From Panulirus ornatus (lineage: Eukaryota; Arthropoda; Malacostraca; Decapoda; Palinuridae): DNA of 64,000 nt. Below, one piece after another: positions 1 through 11,545 of this stretch. A program made the position numbers and the translations under genes. Location: NCBI RefSeq assembly GCF_036320965.1, contig NC_092257.1, positions 19,798,913 to 19,862,912 on the forward strand, read 5' to 3'. The notes beneath the pieces were generated by a model, which ran no database searches, was not told the DNA's origin, and was given only the letters and a program-made list of their open reading frames with translations. How positions within the stretch are numbered: the stretch's first letter is position 1; every line of letters starts with the position of its first letter.

Positions 1-495
1 CAGCTATCATAGCAAACGTTCCCTGGCAGCAGCCATCATAGTAAACGTTCCCTAGCAGCAGCCATCATAGTAAACGTTCCCTAGCAGCAGCCATCATAGT
101 AAACGTTCCTTGGCAGCAGCCATCATAGTAAACGTTCCCTGACAGCAGCCATCATAGTAAACGTTCCCTGGCAGCAGCCATCACAGTAATCGTTCCCTAG
201 CAGCAGCCACGGTAACAAACGTTCCTTGGCAACAAACTCGATAGCAAACGTTCCCTGGCAACAAACTCGATAGCAAACGTTCCCTTGGCAACAAACTCGA
301 TAGCAAACGTTCCCTGGCAACAAACTCGATAGCAAACGTTCCCTTGGCAACAAACTCGATAGCAAACGTTCCCTTGGCAACAAACTCGATAGCAAACGTT
401 CCCTGGCAACAAACTCGATAGCAAACGTTCTCTTGGCAACAAACTCGATAGCAAACGTTCCCTTGGCAACAAACACGATAGCAAACGTTCCCTAA
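1..495. repeat. 29-30 bp minisatellite, two subfamilies
   Basis: About 16 head-to-tail copies share the core AAACGTTCCCT. Copies in roughly 1-225 carry a CAGCAGCCATCATAGT half; copies from about 226 to 493 carry CAACAAACTCGATAGC instead. The second block varies between 29 and 30 bp because of CCCTGG versus CCCTTGG. The array runs off the left edge of the window, so its true length is unknown. Reverse-strand open frames here are periodic artefacts. Confidence 0.95.
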
Positions 496-1075
496 GAGAG
501 ATCATGATAACAACAACAAAATGAAATAAAAGGAAAAAGAAAAAAGAGAGGCCAACCAAGTGGTTCTAGTTTCAAATGATGTCACTGACTCTCTCTTTTC
601 AACTACCACGACACGATATACTTTCCACCACCGTGGGAGGAGGGGGTGGACATCTCGGACAGTCTTGCCACAGCCTGGTGCAGAACAGAGCACCACGCGC
701 AAGTTATGGTGTGCTCAGGGACATTCCTAAACGAGAAGGAATCCCATTAAATCACTAAAGTGCAACTAAATGTCCACTGTCCTTCGTGTCGATTTCTTTG
801 CTAATCTCTGTTCCCTTCAAGACGTGAGACACCCTCCGTCACTACTGCCCCCCTTTCTGTTATCCTCCTGCCCTACAATTAAGCCTTTGGACTTTGCCCG
901 TTGGCCTGGGAGTCTTGCTTTAAATGCTCCTGAGCTGTTGATGGCTAATGACGTCCAACACCAAACACAAGAACTCCCATTAAACCATTTACTCCAGTGA
1001 TGTCCTCTGCCTCAATCTCTTAAACACCTTTCTCATGCTACGTCGAAGTTGGTAGCTGAGAGGATGGAGGGCGGT

Positions 1076-1076
<1 letters not shown>

Positions 1077-1168
<92 letters not shown>

Positions 1169-1170
1169 GA
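1077..1170. repeat. (GA)n microsatellite
   Basis: Nearly pure GA dinucleotide array of about 94 bp with one interruption (GCGA) near 1156. Confidence 0.97.
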
Positions 1171-1430
1171 ATGCGTGAAGGAGCAGCTTGTTAGATTCTT
1201 GAGAGTAATGTATGGAGACGCAGCAGGGCATGAACGGAATATCAAATGGCGTTTGCTAAAATAGCTGAGGGTGGTGTTGATACAGTGATACTCCTGCAGC
1301 CGGCGCGGTGGTGGCCGCTTCGTGCAAACCCCGCCTCCCTTCTGCAAGGACAGGTTCACAGACTCTCCAGTTTGGTGTTTGATGGTGATGAGGACTGGCC
1401 GAAGTGCACAGAGAACAGCGCACGAACTCG

Positions 1431-1457
1431 GTGTGTGTGTGTGTGTGTGTGTGTGTG
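1431..1457. repeat. (GT)n microsatellite
   Basis: Pure GT array of 27 bp. Confidence 0.95.
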
Positions 1458-1618
1458 CCACGAAGGACTTGACGCCGTTTACGACACCGGGAAAGAGTGA
1501 GGTTCAGGCACTGTGAAATTATATCCTCTTCGTCTCCAGGACGGTGAGGGAGGGGCCTTTGCTCTGGAGGAGGTGGTCTGCTCAAAGGAAAAGGAGAGAC
1601 ACGACAAAAACAGCAGCA

Positions 1619-1638
1619 ACACACACACACACACACAC
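1619..1638. repeat. (AC)n microsatellite
   Basis: Pure AC array of about 20 bp. Confidence 0.9.
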
Positions 1639-1731
1639 TGGCAGTCGTCCTCCCTCCCTCTCTCCATACTGTTGCAGGTATTGAAGGAGTTTAATCATAA
1701 GGTAGAAAGAAGTCCAAGCGGATTGTGAACG

Positions 1732-1754
1732 CTCTCTCTCTCTCTCTCTCTCAC
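1732..1754. repeat. (CT)n microsatellite
   Basis: Pure CT array of about 23 bp. Confidence 0.92.
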
Positions 1755-2234
1755 CATGTGGCGCCACCCCTCCCTCCTCACTTCCTCACGCCCCTAACCC
1801 CGTAATTTGGGCAGCGTGTGTAAAGGACGATCCGCGTCCCCAGCCGGAGCATAGCCTTTTTTTTCCCTCGATATTTCTCTGACGCGTTATGTATATGCAG
1901 ATATACCACAAGACACCACGTGCTTTAGGAATATGCTGGTGGTAACCACATGGAAAAGGAAACACGGAGAACTAAATGCTTTCGTAAGTATTCACTTCGT
2001 CAGGGAGGGTAAAGAGATAATGGACGTAGGGAAGGTTTTTACAGACGTATATGACTTTTACACACATAGAGAACGGAGAGGTCTCATGACCTTATCCGGT
2101 GAGGTACAGGCGAAGGTCAAGTAAGAAATATGACCGACTAAGGCAAGGGACATGTCGTAAATTAAGTCATCCACTTGTTGAAAAACTTGTGGACGTTGAT
2201 CAATAAGATTCCATACACATGAAACCCCAGATTT
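1755..2234. other. No gene seen; non-repetitive spacer
   Basis: About 480 bp of mixed-composition sequence between tandem arrays. The open frames are short and show no family I recognise. Confidence 0.6.
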
Positions 2235-2298
2235 CAACACCTTCTTCAGGTGTTCAGGGTAATTCTAAGATACACATCCACTCTCGCTATGTATATGG
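2235..2298 (+). repeat. Diverged direct repeat, copy 1 (without TA array)
   Basis: This block (AACACCTTCTTCAGG ... AATTCTAA ... CGCTATGTATATGG) is matched by a diverged copy at 2427-2490. Here the 3' end is the short TATGTATATGG rather than a long TA array. Confidence 0.7.
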
Positions 2299-2426
2299 CC
2301 CGTGGTTGTACAGTAAGGTTGTTGTGGGTTGGTGGGTTGTTTGAGCCTTTAGGCCCATCACCTATCAGGGTCATTAAGGTAGTCGACGTCCAGCAAACAC
2401 ATTATCTACCAACCGAAACTATCTTT

Positions 2427-2478
2427 AACACCTTCTGCAGGTTTGAAGATAATTCTAAAATGAAATGCACTCTTACTA

Positions 2479-2490
<12 letters not shown>
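2427..2490 (+). repeat. Diverged direct repeat, copy 2 (leads into TA array)
   Basis: Homologous to 2235-2298 (AACACCTTCTGCAGG ... AATTCTAA ... TACTATGCATATATA). At the point where copy 1 has TATGTATATGG, this copy passes into a 64 bp TA array. Confidence 0.7.

Positions 2491-2545
<55 letters not shown>
2482..2545. repeat. (TA)n microsatellite
   Basis: Pure TA array of about 64 bp. Confidence 0.97.
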
Positions 2546-2547
<2 letters not shown>

Positions 2548-3262
2548 TGTGCTCTAATATTACTGATTTTCTGGGGTGAAATATGATTGTAAAAACTGAA
2601 ACCCCCCCACAACCCCCAGCTCAAACCTATACGCAGATAGCGACAAATACGAAATAACAAATCATTGAAAAATAGTTTCTTTACGAGGAATATATCTCCA
2701 TTACCTCCTTGTAAGGGCATAAAGGACATCCCTACTTTATGACATCTGGATGTGCCCGTGTTCTATCCTCTTTTTTTTTTTTCTCCCCTGGGGAGACTAA
2801 GGTAAATGAAGGCTGTGAGGTGGGGTGTGTGCTCGGACACCACCCACGGCCCCTCTCACCCAAACCATCCACGCCTCTGTGACTTATGACCACAAGGACG
2901 TTTTCCCCATGCGGGTCGTACGTGAATGAGGTCCACCTCCCTGTGGCGTAGGGATACAGAGGGCATTTTGCCATGCCAGGAAGGATAATATTACGGCTAC
3001 AGACGAGGAGTTTTCCGTTTTCTAACCTCGAATGGTCTGACCTCACTCTTGACCCGCGGTTGTAACGCCCGTTATATTATAGTGCTTACAGTTGGTGATT
3101 TAGTAATTTTGTATTGTTTGAATGGCAACATGAAGCGTGTGACCCCTTCAGGACAAATGATGGCCTTATGTTTATCTTAGATTTATTTCGAGTCGTATCG
3201 ACAGCGATCACACTCAGTGACGCTGGCGTCTACAAGTGAGTCATTCCTTGCATCGGTTCCTG

Positions 3263-3264
<2 letters not shown>
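2546..3264. other. No gene seen; spacer
   Basis: About 720 bp of mixed sequence with a T-rich run near 2770. A 104-codon reverse open frame (2732-3046) has no recognisable domain and is about the length expected by chance. Confidence 0.6.

Positions 3265-3308
<44 letters not shown>
3265..3308. repeat. (AT)n microsatellite
   Basis: Pure AT array of 44 bp abutting the 5' side of R100 copy 1. Confidence 0.96.
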
Positions 3309-3310
<2 letters not shown>

Positions 3311-3312
<2 letters not shown>

Positions 3313-3462
3313 CTTATGAGTCCACGGGGGAATGAAACACGATAAGTTCCCTAGTGCACTTTCATGTAATAATCACATCATCAGGGGAGACACAAAAGAG
3401 AAATATAACCATCAGTTGATATACAACGACGAGACGTAGCTAGGACGCCATTTGGTAAACAT
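3311..3462 (+). mobile_element. Dispersed repeat R100, copy 1
   Basis: Begins TTATGAGTCCACGGGG and includes GTGCACTTTCATGTAATAA, CACATCATCA and AGAAATATAACCATCAG; it ends near GCCATTTGGTAAAC. It recurs at 12754-12870 (+), 23660-23830 (-) and 41293-41373 (-). No coding capacity and no tRNA box are visible, so it is a non-autonomous interspersed element of unknown class. The name R100 is mine. A (TA)n array sits on the GAGTCCACGGGG side in all four copies. Confidence 0.75.
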
Positions 3463-3467
3463 ATATA

Positions 3468-3472
<5 letters not shown>

Positions 3473-3512
<40 letters not shown>
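3473..3512. repeat. (GT)n microsatellite
   Basis: Pure GT array of 40 bp immediately downstream of R100 copy 1 and ahead of a TTACTGGA block. Confidence 0.96.
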
Positions 3513-3516
<4 letters not shown>

Positions 3517-3658
3517 GGACTCCACCTGCTCAAGGTTACACAGCGACTGAAAAGTCACTTATAGCGAGGCTCTACTACTGGGAGTAAAGTCTCATCAGAG
3601 AGCTTCTCACTCCGCAGGAGTCTACATTACCCTGCTGTAGCACGTAGAGCAGAGGTCA
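3512..3658 (+). repeat. Dispersed block following (GT)n, copy 1
   Basis: Starts TTACTGGACTCC directly after GT repeats and includes GGAGTAAAGTCTCATCAGAGA. The block at 55919-56032 has the same order (GT array, TTACTGGATTCC, GGAGTAAAGTCTCGTCAAAGA), pointing to a shared interspersed sequence. Confidence 0.55.
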
Positions 3659-3678
3659 TCCTAGATATAAAATAAATG

Positions 3679-3690
3679 ATATATATATAC

Positions 3691-3757
<67 letters not shown>
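3679..3757. repeat. (AT)n microsatellite
   Basis: AT array of about 79 bp with two ATAC interruptions near its start. Confidence 0.96.
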
Positions 3758-3763
<6 letters not shown>

Positions 3764-4388
3764 GGCTTGTATGATATGGCTTCTGGTTTATTGATCAGGT
3801 GGCAGCGTGTAGGTGTTAACACCTCAACACACACACACACATACGTCTGACGATGGTCACCCCTGACAGTGTTGCTGGGCTCGGTGGCTGTGTGAACGGC
3901 AGTACCTCCATAATAACAGCTTGACCTTCGAACTGACTCGCAATGGTCACTTCGAAGATCCAAGCCATCACACCGAAACATCGACCTATCATGCACAAGA
4001 CACTAACCTAAATATACCATGGATTATTGTCACCTGTGCTACAGGCCTTTACATCACACAAGACGAAGTATTGGATGACGTAATCGGTATCTTGGCTCCA
4101 GAGAGCTGTCAGCATCATATCATGATGGTGGACTCAAGTGACTATGACACACAGAGTCTTCCTCAAGATTCCCTACCCCCCTATACCTTGCGTTCCTCAG
4201 TTCATTCTCTTGGACTAAGCTGCTTCAACAGTTGTAGTTCCTGCAGTTACGCCTGTCTCTGGCGTGTGCACACTCACTCGTGGTTTCCAGAGCCACTGGC
4301 TGGGATCGGATCCTTAAAGTTCTCTCGAGAAATGAGAAACCAAAAAAAAAAGTTGAGATCACAGTAAAGTGTTGTGGGGATCGATTAT

Positions 4389-4394
<6 letters not shown>
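3758..4394. other. No gene seen; spacer with chance-length open frame
   Basis: About 640 bp of mostly unique sequence. A 148-codon plus-strand frame (3921-4367) is open but shows no domain, signal peptide or family resemblance, and a few frames of this length are expected by chance in 64 kb. Confidence 0.55.

Positions 4395-4469
<75 letters not shown>
4395..4469. repeat. (CT)n microsatellite
   Basis: Pure CT array of about 75 bp. Confidence 0.97.
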
Positions 4470-4470
<1 letters not shown>

Positions 4471-4536
4471 GGGCTCCATCCAGTCCACCCTCACCACCTC
4501 CTTTCCTCCTAGTTGTTCATCAGCATACATCTGCAG

Positions 4537-4732
4537 ACCTCACCAGGCAAGACCTCACCAGGCAAGACCCCACCAGGCTGACCTCACAGGGCGAGACCTC
4601 ACCAGGCAGACCTCACCAGGCAGACCTCAACAGGTAGACCTCAAAGACCTCACCAGGCAGACTTAAACCAGGCAAGATCTCATAGGGCAGGACCTCACAG
4701 GGCAGGACCCCACCAGACAGACTTCACCAGGA
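4537..4732. repeat. 14-15 bp minisatellite
   Basis: About 14 imperfect copies of ACCTCACCAGGCAG with variants such as ACCTCACAGGGCAGG. Confidence 0.85.
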
Positions 4733-4789
4733 GTGAGGAACCATACTATCTGGCCCTCCCTCGGGTCAACCTCGCAAGACCAGATATAT

Positions 4790-4885
4790 TTTCCCTTTCC
4801 CTCCCTCTCTCCATCCCTTCCTCCCTACCTCCACCCTTCCCTCCATCCTTCCCGCCATCCCTCCCTCCCCCTACCTCTCCCTCAG
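4790..4885. repeat. Pyrimidine-rich CCCT tract
   Basis: Imperfect CCCTCC/CCATCC repeats, almost entirely C and T on the plus strand. Confidence 0.75.
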
Positions 4886-5084
4886 GTCGTATTATTACAG
4901 GTGAGATGGCCCTTTGTCCATCAGGTCAAGTTGCATATACAGGCAGATCTCTGCCTTAGGGTAATATTGCAGGTTCTAGTCTGTCTTCGCCTTCACTCAG
5001 GTCATTTTGCAAGTTCAGATCCAGACAGACCACATCCCGAACCCACCTTCCCATCTTCCCACTTCCTCATGCTTTGGTGGACTC

Positions 5085-5087
<3 letters not shown>

Positions 5088-5145
<58 letters not shown>
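5088..5145. repeat. (CA)n microsatellite
   Basis: Pure CA array of about 58 bp. Confidence 0.97.
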
Positions 5146-5147
<2 letters not shown>

Positions 5148-7240
5148 CTCATGCTAGATTCCCTTTATCATTCCCTCTTCTCCTCAGTTTGGACTACATC
5201 ATTCCTCCATGCTGTACTTTCTTGTCATTCCCGCGGCCTCCTTCTTCCACTCCCTCTAAACAGTCCAACAAGCTGTCGACTCACAAGTAAGCATACCACT
5301 TATAATAACCTTTGGTACACTTGATTCTCACTCCCCCCGAAGCTCGTGCACATACTCCAGTCATCTTCATTAGAACAGAGACTCTGGGAATTGGTCACTG
5401 CAGCGAGCAGGAGGAATATGTGCATTGCAGTGTCCTGTTAAGAAGGGATGACCAACAATGTGTCAATCAATATTAGCTGCATTGATCTCACTGGATTGTG
5501 TCAACCATCTGGTCTGGCGCTCCCTCTCTGGTGCTTGGTTTGTAAAGAGGGAAGGATGGGTGTGTGTGTGGGAGGGGACGTATGGAAGACGATAAGAAAG
5601 GGTAAAGAGAAGGGTATGTGTGAGGAAGGGGAGTAGAGGTGTGTTAGTCATTAGATAAATGGAGAGAAAGATGCCTTGTCATACTTAAGTGAGGGTGTCA
5701 TAAAAGAGGCTTGAAACTATTGTTGATGTGACTTGATAAAAGTATAATAGCTTTTGTCTCCGTCTTATTCTCCCTCTTTACCACATGTATTATTATGTCA
5801 TTCTTCTCCTTCCCTCCCTCTTCCACCAGCCCTACACCAATGTCTCCTATCTCCTCTGTCTAAAAGCATTCCCCTGTCCTTTCTTTCCCTCCTCCCTCCC
5901 TAGTCTTTACTCGAACTCAACTCTTCTCGGTTCCATCAAATCTCTAATCTTTTACTCCCACTCTTTTTTTTTCTTTTTGTGGCACTATATCTTCCCTTTC
6001 TCAATGTCTGCCCAGTCCGGGCACACCCATCCTCCCTGGCACTTGGGCTATTACGGATAATTGCGGAGCTTCACGCATGGCTCCAGATCGCGATCACTGT
6101 GTCATTAATAAACTCCCAAACGAGCCGACCTTGGGAGACTTCCAGACTTCTTTTTCTCTCTCGCCCCCTCAGCCAAGGGCTGCCTCCAGTCCTCGGGTAT
6201 TCCCAGCTTGCCACACGTAACGATACCTTAGCGTTCGTGTGCCTCACACTTCCCCACCCCTTACAAAATGCTAGTGCCCAACAGGAATGCGAGAATGCAC
6301 TTGCAAGTCTTAGGAATGCACTTCAAGTTTTTCGAGAATAATGACATACTGTGTCAACTGACCCAACCACTTAGTCGGCTCGGGTTGGCTCAAATAACGC
6401 CTCCATAAACAAGAGAAAGGACTAGATGTACACCAAGTGTACGACGTACATCCCGGAGGATACACACTCTGTACACTCCTTACCCGTAACACACAAAAAT
6501 AAATATAAAGTCTAGCATTTAAGCCTACCACAATAAACTTTACAAAATAATCAGGCAAAAAAAAGAAAATCTAGCAGTAACATCCTGGCTCCTAGACATA
6601 GGCTGAGGCAGAGTAAACACAGCTCGAGCGACCATTTCCCGATGGAATGCGGCAAAAGGTGATGCGTTCCAGGGATGATGCGCTGGCGACACGTAGTCGT
6701 CAGACACCACCTTAAGTCACCACTCTAAATCAACCCCTCCCCCAACAGTCACTACACACTAAATGAGAAGAACATATTGAAAACCACTGAGACCAAGAAT
6801 ATTAATGAGAGCCAAGTCCCAATCAACATTCCACGTCCACCAGTAACGGAGAGGAAGAAGTAAAGGCCACATTTTTCCCTGGCGAACGAACTGGCTGGCG
6901 TGTAGCAGACAGGGTGACGTAAGAGACTCGCGTGATGGATGGCGAAGATGACAGTGTACGGCGGCCGCCACCCACTTGACTTCAATTAACCTCTTACCCC
7001 ATTAAGGATCCGTCGCCCCGAGGGCTGTCGTCCCCCCTCCGCTAAGTGTGCCCGCCGGAACCTCTGTCCCATTGACCTACATGCTCACAAGCTGGCTACC
7101 TTCTTCTCCCGCTAAATGACTCGTTGGAGCTTATTATGAGACGGTTATGCGTGCGGTGGTGATGGTTTCATACGAGGGTCGGCAGAATGGTGGTTAGGTT
7201 CCTCGCATGTTGGTCACGTTATTGACGTGATGGTCGGGTT
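5146..7240. other. No gene seen; largely unique 2.1 kb
   Basis: Mixed-composition sequence with pyrimidine-rich patches near 5800-6000. Open frames reach 120 codons (5979-6341, plus strand) without recognisable domains. No tRNA, rRNA or transposon motif was seen. Confidence 0.55.
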
Positions 7241-7248
7241 TTGATGAT

Positions 7249-7690
7249 GTAAAGGCAGAGCCACAGTGAGGGAGGCGGAGCCACAGGGAGGGAGGCGGGG
7301 CTACAATGAGGCAGGCGGAGCCACAGTGAGGGAGGAAGAGCCACAGTGAGTGAGACAGCCACAGGGAGGGAGGCGGGGCTACAATAAGGGAGACAGAGAC
7401 ACAGTGAGGGACGCAAGAGCCACAATGAGGGAGGCAGCCACAGTGAGGGAGGCGGAGGCATGATGAGTGAGGTGCAGCCACAGCGGGGGAGACGGAGCTG
7501 CAGTGAGGGAGACAGAGCCACAGTAAGGAAGGCGGAGCCACAGTGAGGGAGGCAGAGGGATGATTCATGGAGGCAGATCCACAGTGTGGGAAGCAAAATT
7601 GCAGTGAGGTAGGAACAGGAATGAGGGAGGCTCGGGGGATGGTGAGGGAGGGAGATCCACAGTGAGGGAGGGAAGTTTGCCCAGGCAGGG
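7249..7690. repeat. About 20 bp degenerate minisatellite
   Basis: About 22 imperfect copies of AGCCACAGTGAGGGAGGCGG; purine-rich and diverged (18-20 bp spacing). Reverse-strand frames of 124 and 158 codons (SLWLRLPHCGS-like periodic peptides) are products of the array, not genes. Confidence 0.9.
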
Positions 7691-7863
7691 AGCACTACTG
7701 GTCATGTGTCTTATCACACAAGTCATCATCAACGTCAACAAACTGATATACTTCACATACGTCTTCTGTCCCACTGGTTCCTGCACACTGTGTCTTGCCT
7801 CGTATGATCATATCTGAACCAAAGAACATTTTTCTGCTAGACGGAAAGCTGCTACATACCTCT

Positions 7864-7865
<2 letters not shown>

Positions 7866-7928
<63 letters not shown>
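7866..7928. repeat. (CT)n microsatellite
   Basis: Pure CT array of about 63 bp. Confidence 0.97.
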
Positions 7929-7933
<5 letters not shown>

Positions 7934-8068
7934 AGACTGAGGAAAAAAAAATCAAAGCGTAAGTCAGAATCTCGTCCCTTAATCAATTCCCGGGAGAACA
8001 CCCGGAGGGGAATTGGTCCTTCCCGGCCAACTTTCCACGGTTTTGTATGAGCGGTCAGCTAGCGAGCA

Positions 8069-8188
<120 letters not shown>

Positions 8189-8212
8189 GTTGAGTCAGCT
8201 GGTACGGTGTGA

Positions 8213-8254
8213 ATGTGTGTGTGTGTGTGTGTGTTGTGTGTGTGTGTGTGTGTG
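8213..8254. repeat. (GT)n microsatellite
   Basis: GT array of about 42 bp with one phase slip (GTTGTG) near 8233. Confidence 0.95.
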
Positions 8255-8970
8255 AGGGGTGTGGTAGTAAGGAGATAATCAACCGTAATTAAGGAGGCTT
8301 GGATGACCTGCTGCTCATACGTCCTGAAGGATCCTTCGCACCTGAAGCTATTCCCATATACGTCAAAGGTTTCTTACCGAACGTTGAAGTAGAGAATCTA
8401 TACATCGTCTCGGTATAGATAGGTCTATATACCTCAGGTGTTCAAGACTACATAGTACCGACATCGTAACCACAGAGGAGGATCAACATCCTATACAGAG
8501 GAGGGGGGGATGGAGTTTCGACCATTATTTTGGGTGGAGTTCGAATTTCATAATGAGACGGTCAAATACCAGAGCAAGAGATGAGTTAGGATCATAAGCT
8601 GCAGCGGTAGGAGTCCTTGTGGCTTCGAATACCATCAGAGGGAAGAGAAGATCATCGCGTCGAGTCCAATAGATCGAGTTATCAACGCTGGGGATGGAGG
8701 AATCCACAACAGGACTGAGACGGATCCCAGATACCGTTCAACGAGAGCGGCTCAGACGGGCCCAATTTGGAGGAGTTCACGTATACACACTACCAACCAA
8801 CACCTGTTGGGTCATGGCTTCGTGAAGTGCTGAGGATAACGTCCAGTGTCTTTCCTAGTGCAAGGGTTCCTGCAGCCTAAGGTGACCCAGGTGTGTTTCA
8901 TTTTCAATGCTGGGGAAACTGTCATACTGCAGCAGTATGGTAGTTTAGTTCATAATAGGTAACCTAATAC
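8255..8970. other. No gene seen; spacer
   Basis: About 715 bp of unique-looking sequence. A small perfect inverted repeat (CATACTGC-A-GCAGTATG) lies near 8923-8939. No gene or known repeat is recognised. Confidence 0.55.
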
Positions 8971-8987
8971 CTCTCTCTCTCTCTCTC

Positions 8988-9062
<75 letters not shown>
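8971..9062. repeat. Compound (CT)n...(AT)n microsatellite
   Basis: About 19 bp of CT followed by about 72 bp of AT. The AT array touches the 3' end of the minus-strand SINE that starts at 9063. Confidence 0.96.
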
Positions 9063-9064
<2 letters not shown>

Positions 9065-9230
9065 CCGAACCTAAGCCAGGTACTCATTTCGTCGACCAAC
9101 CCCTAAGGGTGGATGAACGGCTGGGATACCTGTGGGCCGACTGCCGCAACCAGATTTCGAACCTATGCACTCGATCCTGGACGGCCCATGCATCCACTAC
9201 GGTTAGGAACTTTAGTGCAATAGATAAAGG
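9063..9230 (-). mobile_element. tRNA-derived SINE, copy 1
   Basis: On the minus strand this reads a tRNA-like head with a B-box-like CATAGGTTCGAAATCTGG, then GGCAGTCGGCCCA, a body with GTTCATCCACCCTTA and GGTTGGTCGACGAAATGAG, and the end TACCTGGCTTAGG at the AT array. The same body occurs at 23997-24118 and 46396-46560. A Pol III transcribed, LINE-mobilised SINE is expected for this structure. No flanking target duplication was resolved because the 3' side is microsatellite. Confidence 0.72.
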
Positions 9231-9523
9231 AAAATGACGTGTAGACACGAACCTTAAAAAACTGACCAAGACACGATCAAAGAGGATATCTAAGGTGACA
9301 AACTGCACCAAGTTAGTGGTAAGTGATCCAAAACTAATTAAGTCTACGGCATCACAATCACGCCCAGGCTACGTTGTGAAGCCATTCGTTAGAGTTGGTT
9401 TGATAAGAACATCATGGAACACTAGATGAATCTGGAAGTGAGCTGAAATATATGATATGGGATCGACAGTCTACTATCTTATTGTACAGTGAAATTTATC
9501 ACTGTCATCGCTGATACAATACG
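9231..9523. other. No gene seen; spacer
   Basis: About 290 bp of AT-leaning unique sequence. Confidence 0.5.
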
Positions 9524-9548
9524 CCACACACACACACACACACACACA
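9524..9548. repeat. (CA)n microsatellite
   Basis: Pure CA array of about 25 bp. Confidence 0.93.
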
Positions 9549-9664
9549 TGCGACCTAGAAATCACTAGAGCGAGATGACCAATAGGGTGCTGCATGATTC
9601 TGAATGAGGGATCCAGATGGGTTCCAGAACAGGTGGCAGGCACTGAATGGGGAGGGGTGCGGTT

Positions 9665-9980
9665 TAAAGGTGAGGGAGGTGGCGCAGTCTGGTGGTGAGG
9701 GAGGTGGCGCAGTCGGGTGGTGAGGGAGGTGGCGCAGTCGGGTGGTGAGGGAGGTGGCGCAGTCGGGTGGTGAGGGAGGTGGCGCAGTCTGGTGGTGAGG
9801 GAGGTGGCGCAGTCTGGTGGTGAGGGAGGTGGCGCAGTCGGGTGGTGAGGGAGGTGGCACAGTCTGGTGGTGAGGGAGGTGGCGCAGTCGGGTGGTGAGG
9901 GAGGTGGCGCAGTCGGGTGATGAGGGAGGTGGCACAGTCTGGTGGTGAGGGAGTGGCACAGTCGGTGGTGAGTGAAGTCG
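9665..9980. repeat. 25 bp minisatellite
   Basis: About 12 copies of a unit containing GAGGTGGCGCAGTCGGGTGG. The main variation is GTCG versus GTCT and GGCG versus GGCA. Long reverse frames (PPDCATSLTTRLRHLPHH-type repeats) are artefacts of a 25-mer with no stop codon. Confidence 0.95.
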
Positions 9981-9992
9981 TACCGTCTAGTG

Positions 9993-10546
<554 letters not shown>

Positions 10547-10735
10547 GTGATGATAACTGTACACTGATGACGAGTATTGATAACTGTACACTGATAACTA
10601 GTGATGATAACTGTACACTGATAACTAGTTATGATAACTGTATACTGATAACTAGTAATGATAACTGTATACTGATAACTAGTTATGATAACTGTACACT
10701 GACAACTAGTTATGATAACGGTTTACTGATGGCTA
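10547..10735. repeat. 26-27 bp minisatellite
   Basis: About 7 copies of a unit containing GATAACTGTACACTGATAAC followed by TAGT; AT-rich. Confidence 0.92.
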
Positions 10736-11055
10736 TAAACGGTGTCTAATGATTAATGATAATGACAATGCACTGATGGCTGTAATAGTTATAGAAAGGC
10801 ACTTCTAATATCCCCATGTTGGACGGACGCCACATCTCTCGAACGCATAAAGTTCATCTTTTCGGGTTCCCAAGACGACCCCGGTACGAGAGACAATGCC
10901 AGACTCGTCCATATCAACAACATTAGTCTGGAGACACATGGACACTAAATTCAGGGAACCAACATATCCAAATGTTCGTAAGTGAATAGCGATGGGATGA
11001 GCCAACGCCATTTGACTGAATGCATGGTGCCAGAAGTCTCAGAATTAGTTCCACC
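10736..11055. other. No gene seen; spacer
   Basis: About 320 bp of unique sequence. A 68-codon reverse frame (10805-11011) is unrecognised. Confidence 0.5.
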
Positions 11056-11059
11056 AAGC

Positions 11060-11545
11060 TATATTACAGGCAGGGCCCCAGGGGCTATGGAGGAGGGGAC
11101 ATTACAGACAAGGCCCCTGGCGCTATGGAGGAGGGGACATTACAGGCAAGGCCACTGGCGCTATGGAGGAGGGGACATTACAGGCAAGGCCACTGGCGCT
11201 ATGGAGGAGGGGACATTACAGGCAAGGCCCCAGGCGCTATGGAGGAGGGGACATTACAGGCAGGGCCCCAGGCGCTATGGAGGAGGGGACATTACAGGCA
11301 AGGCCACTGGCGCTATGGAGGAGGGGACATTACAGACAAGGCCACTGGCGCTATGGAGGAGGGGACATTACAGACAAGGCCACTGGCGCTATGGAGGAGG
11401 GGACATTACAGGCAAGGCCACTGGCGCTATGGAGGAGGGGACATTACAGACAAGGCCACTGGCGCTATGGAGGAGGGGACATTACAGGCAAGGCCACTGG
11501 CGCTATGGAGGAGGGGACATTATAAACAAGGCCCCTGGCGCTATT
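11060..11545. repeat. 38 bp minisatellite, open in all three plus frames
   Basis: About 12.7 copies of a unit containing GGCGCTATGGAGGAGGGGAC then ATTACAGGCAAGGCCACT. Since 38 is not a multiple of 3, a frame steps through all three phases every 114 bp. The unit has no plus-strand stop in any phase, so overlapping frames of 120 to 218 codons arise. They are not genes. Confidence 0.95.

Noticed and set aside
4395..4469. Polypyrimidine tract marking a 3' splice site
   Set aside because: CT arrays are everywhere in this window and none is followed by a supported exon, so they carry no splice evidence.
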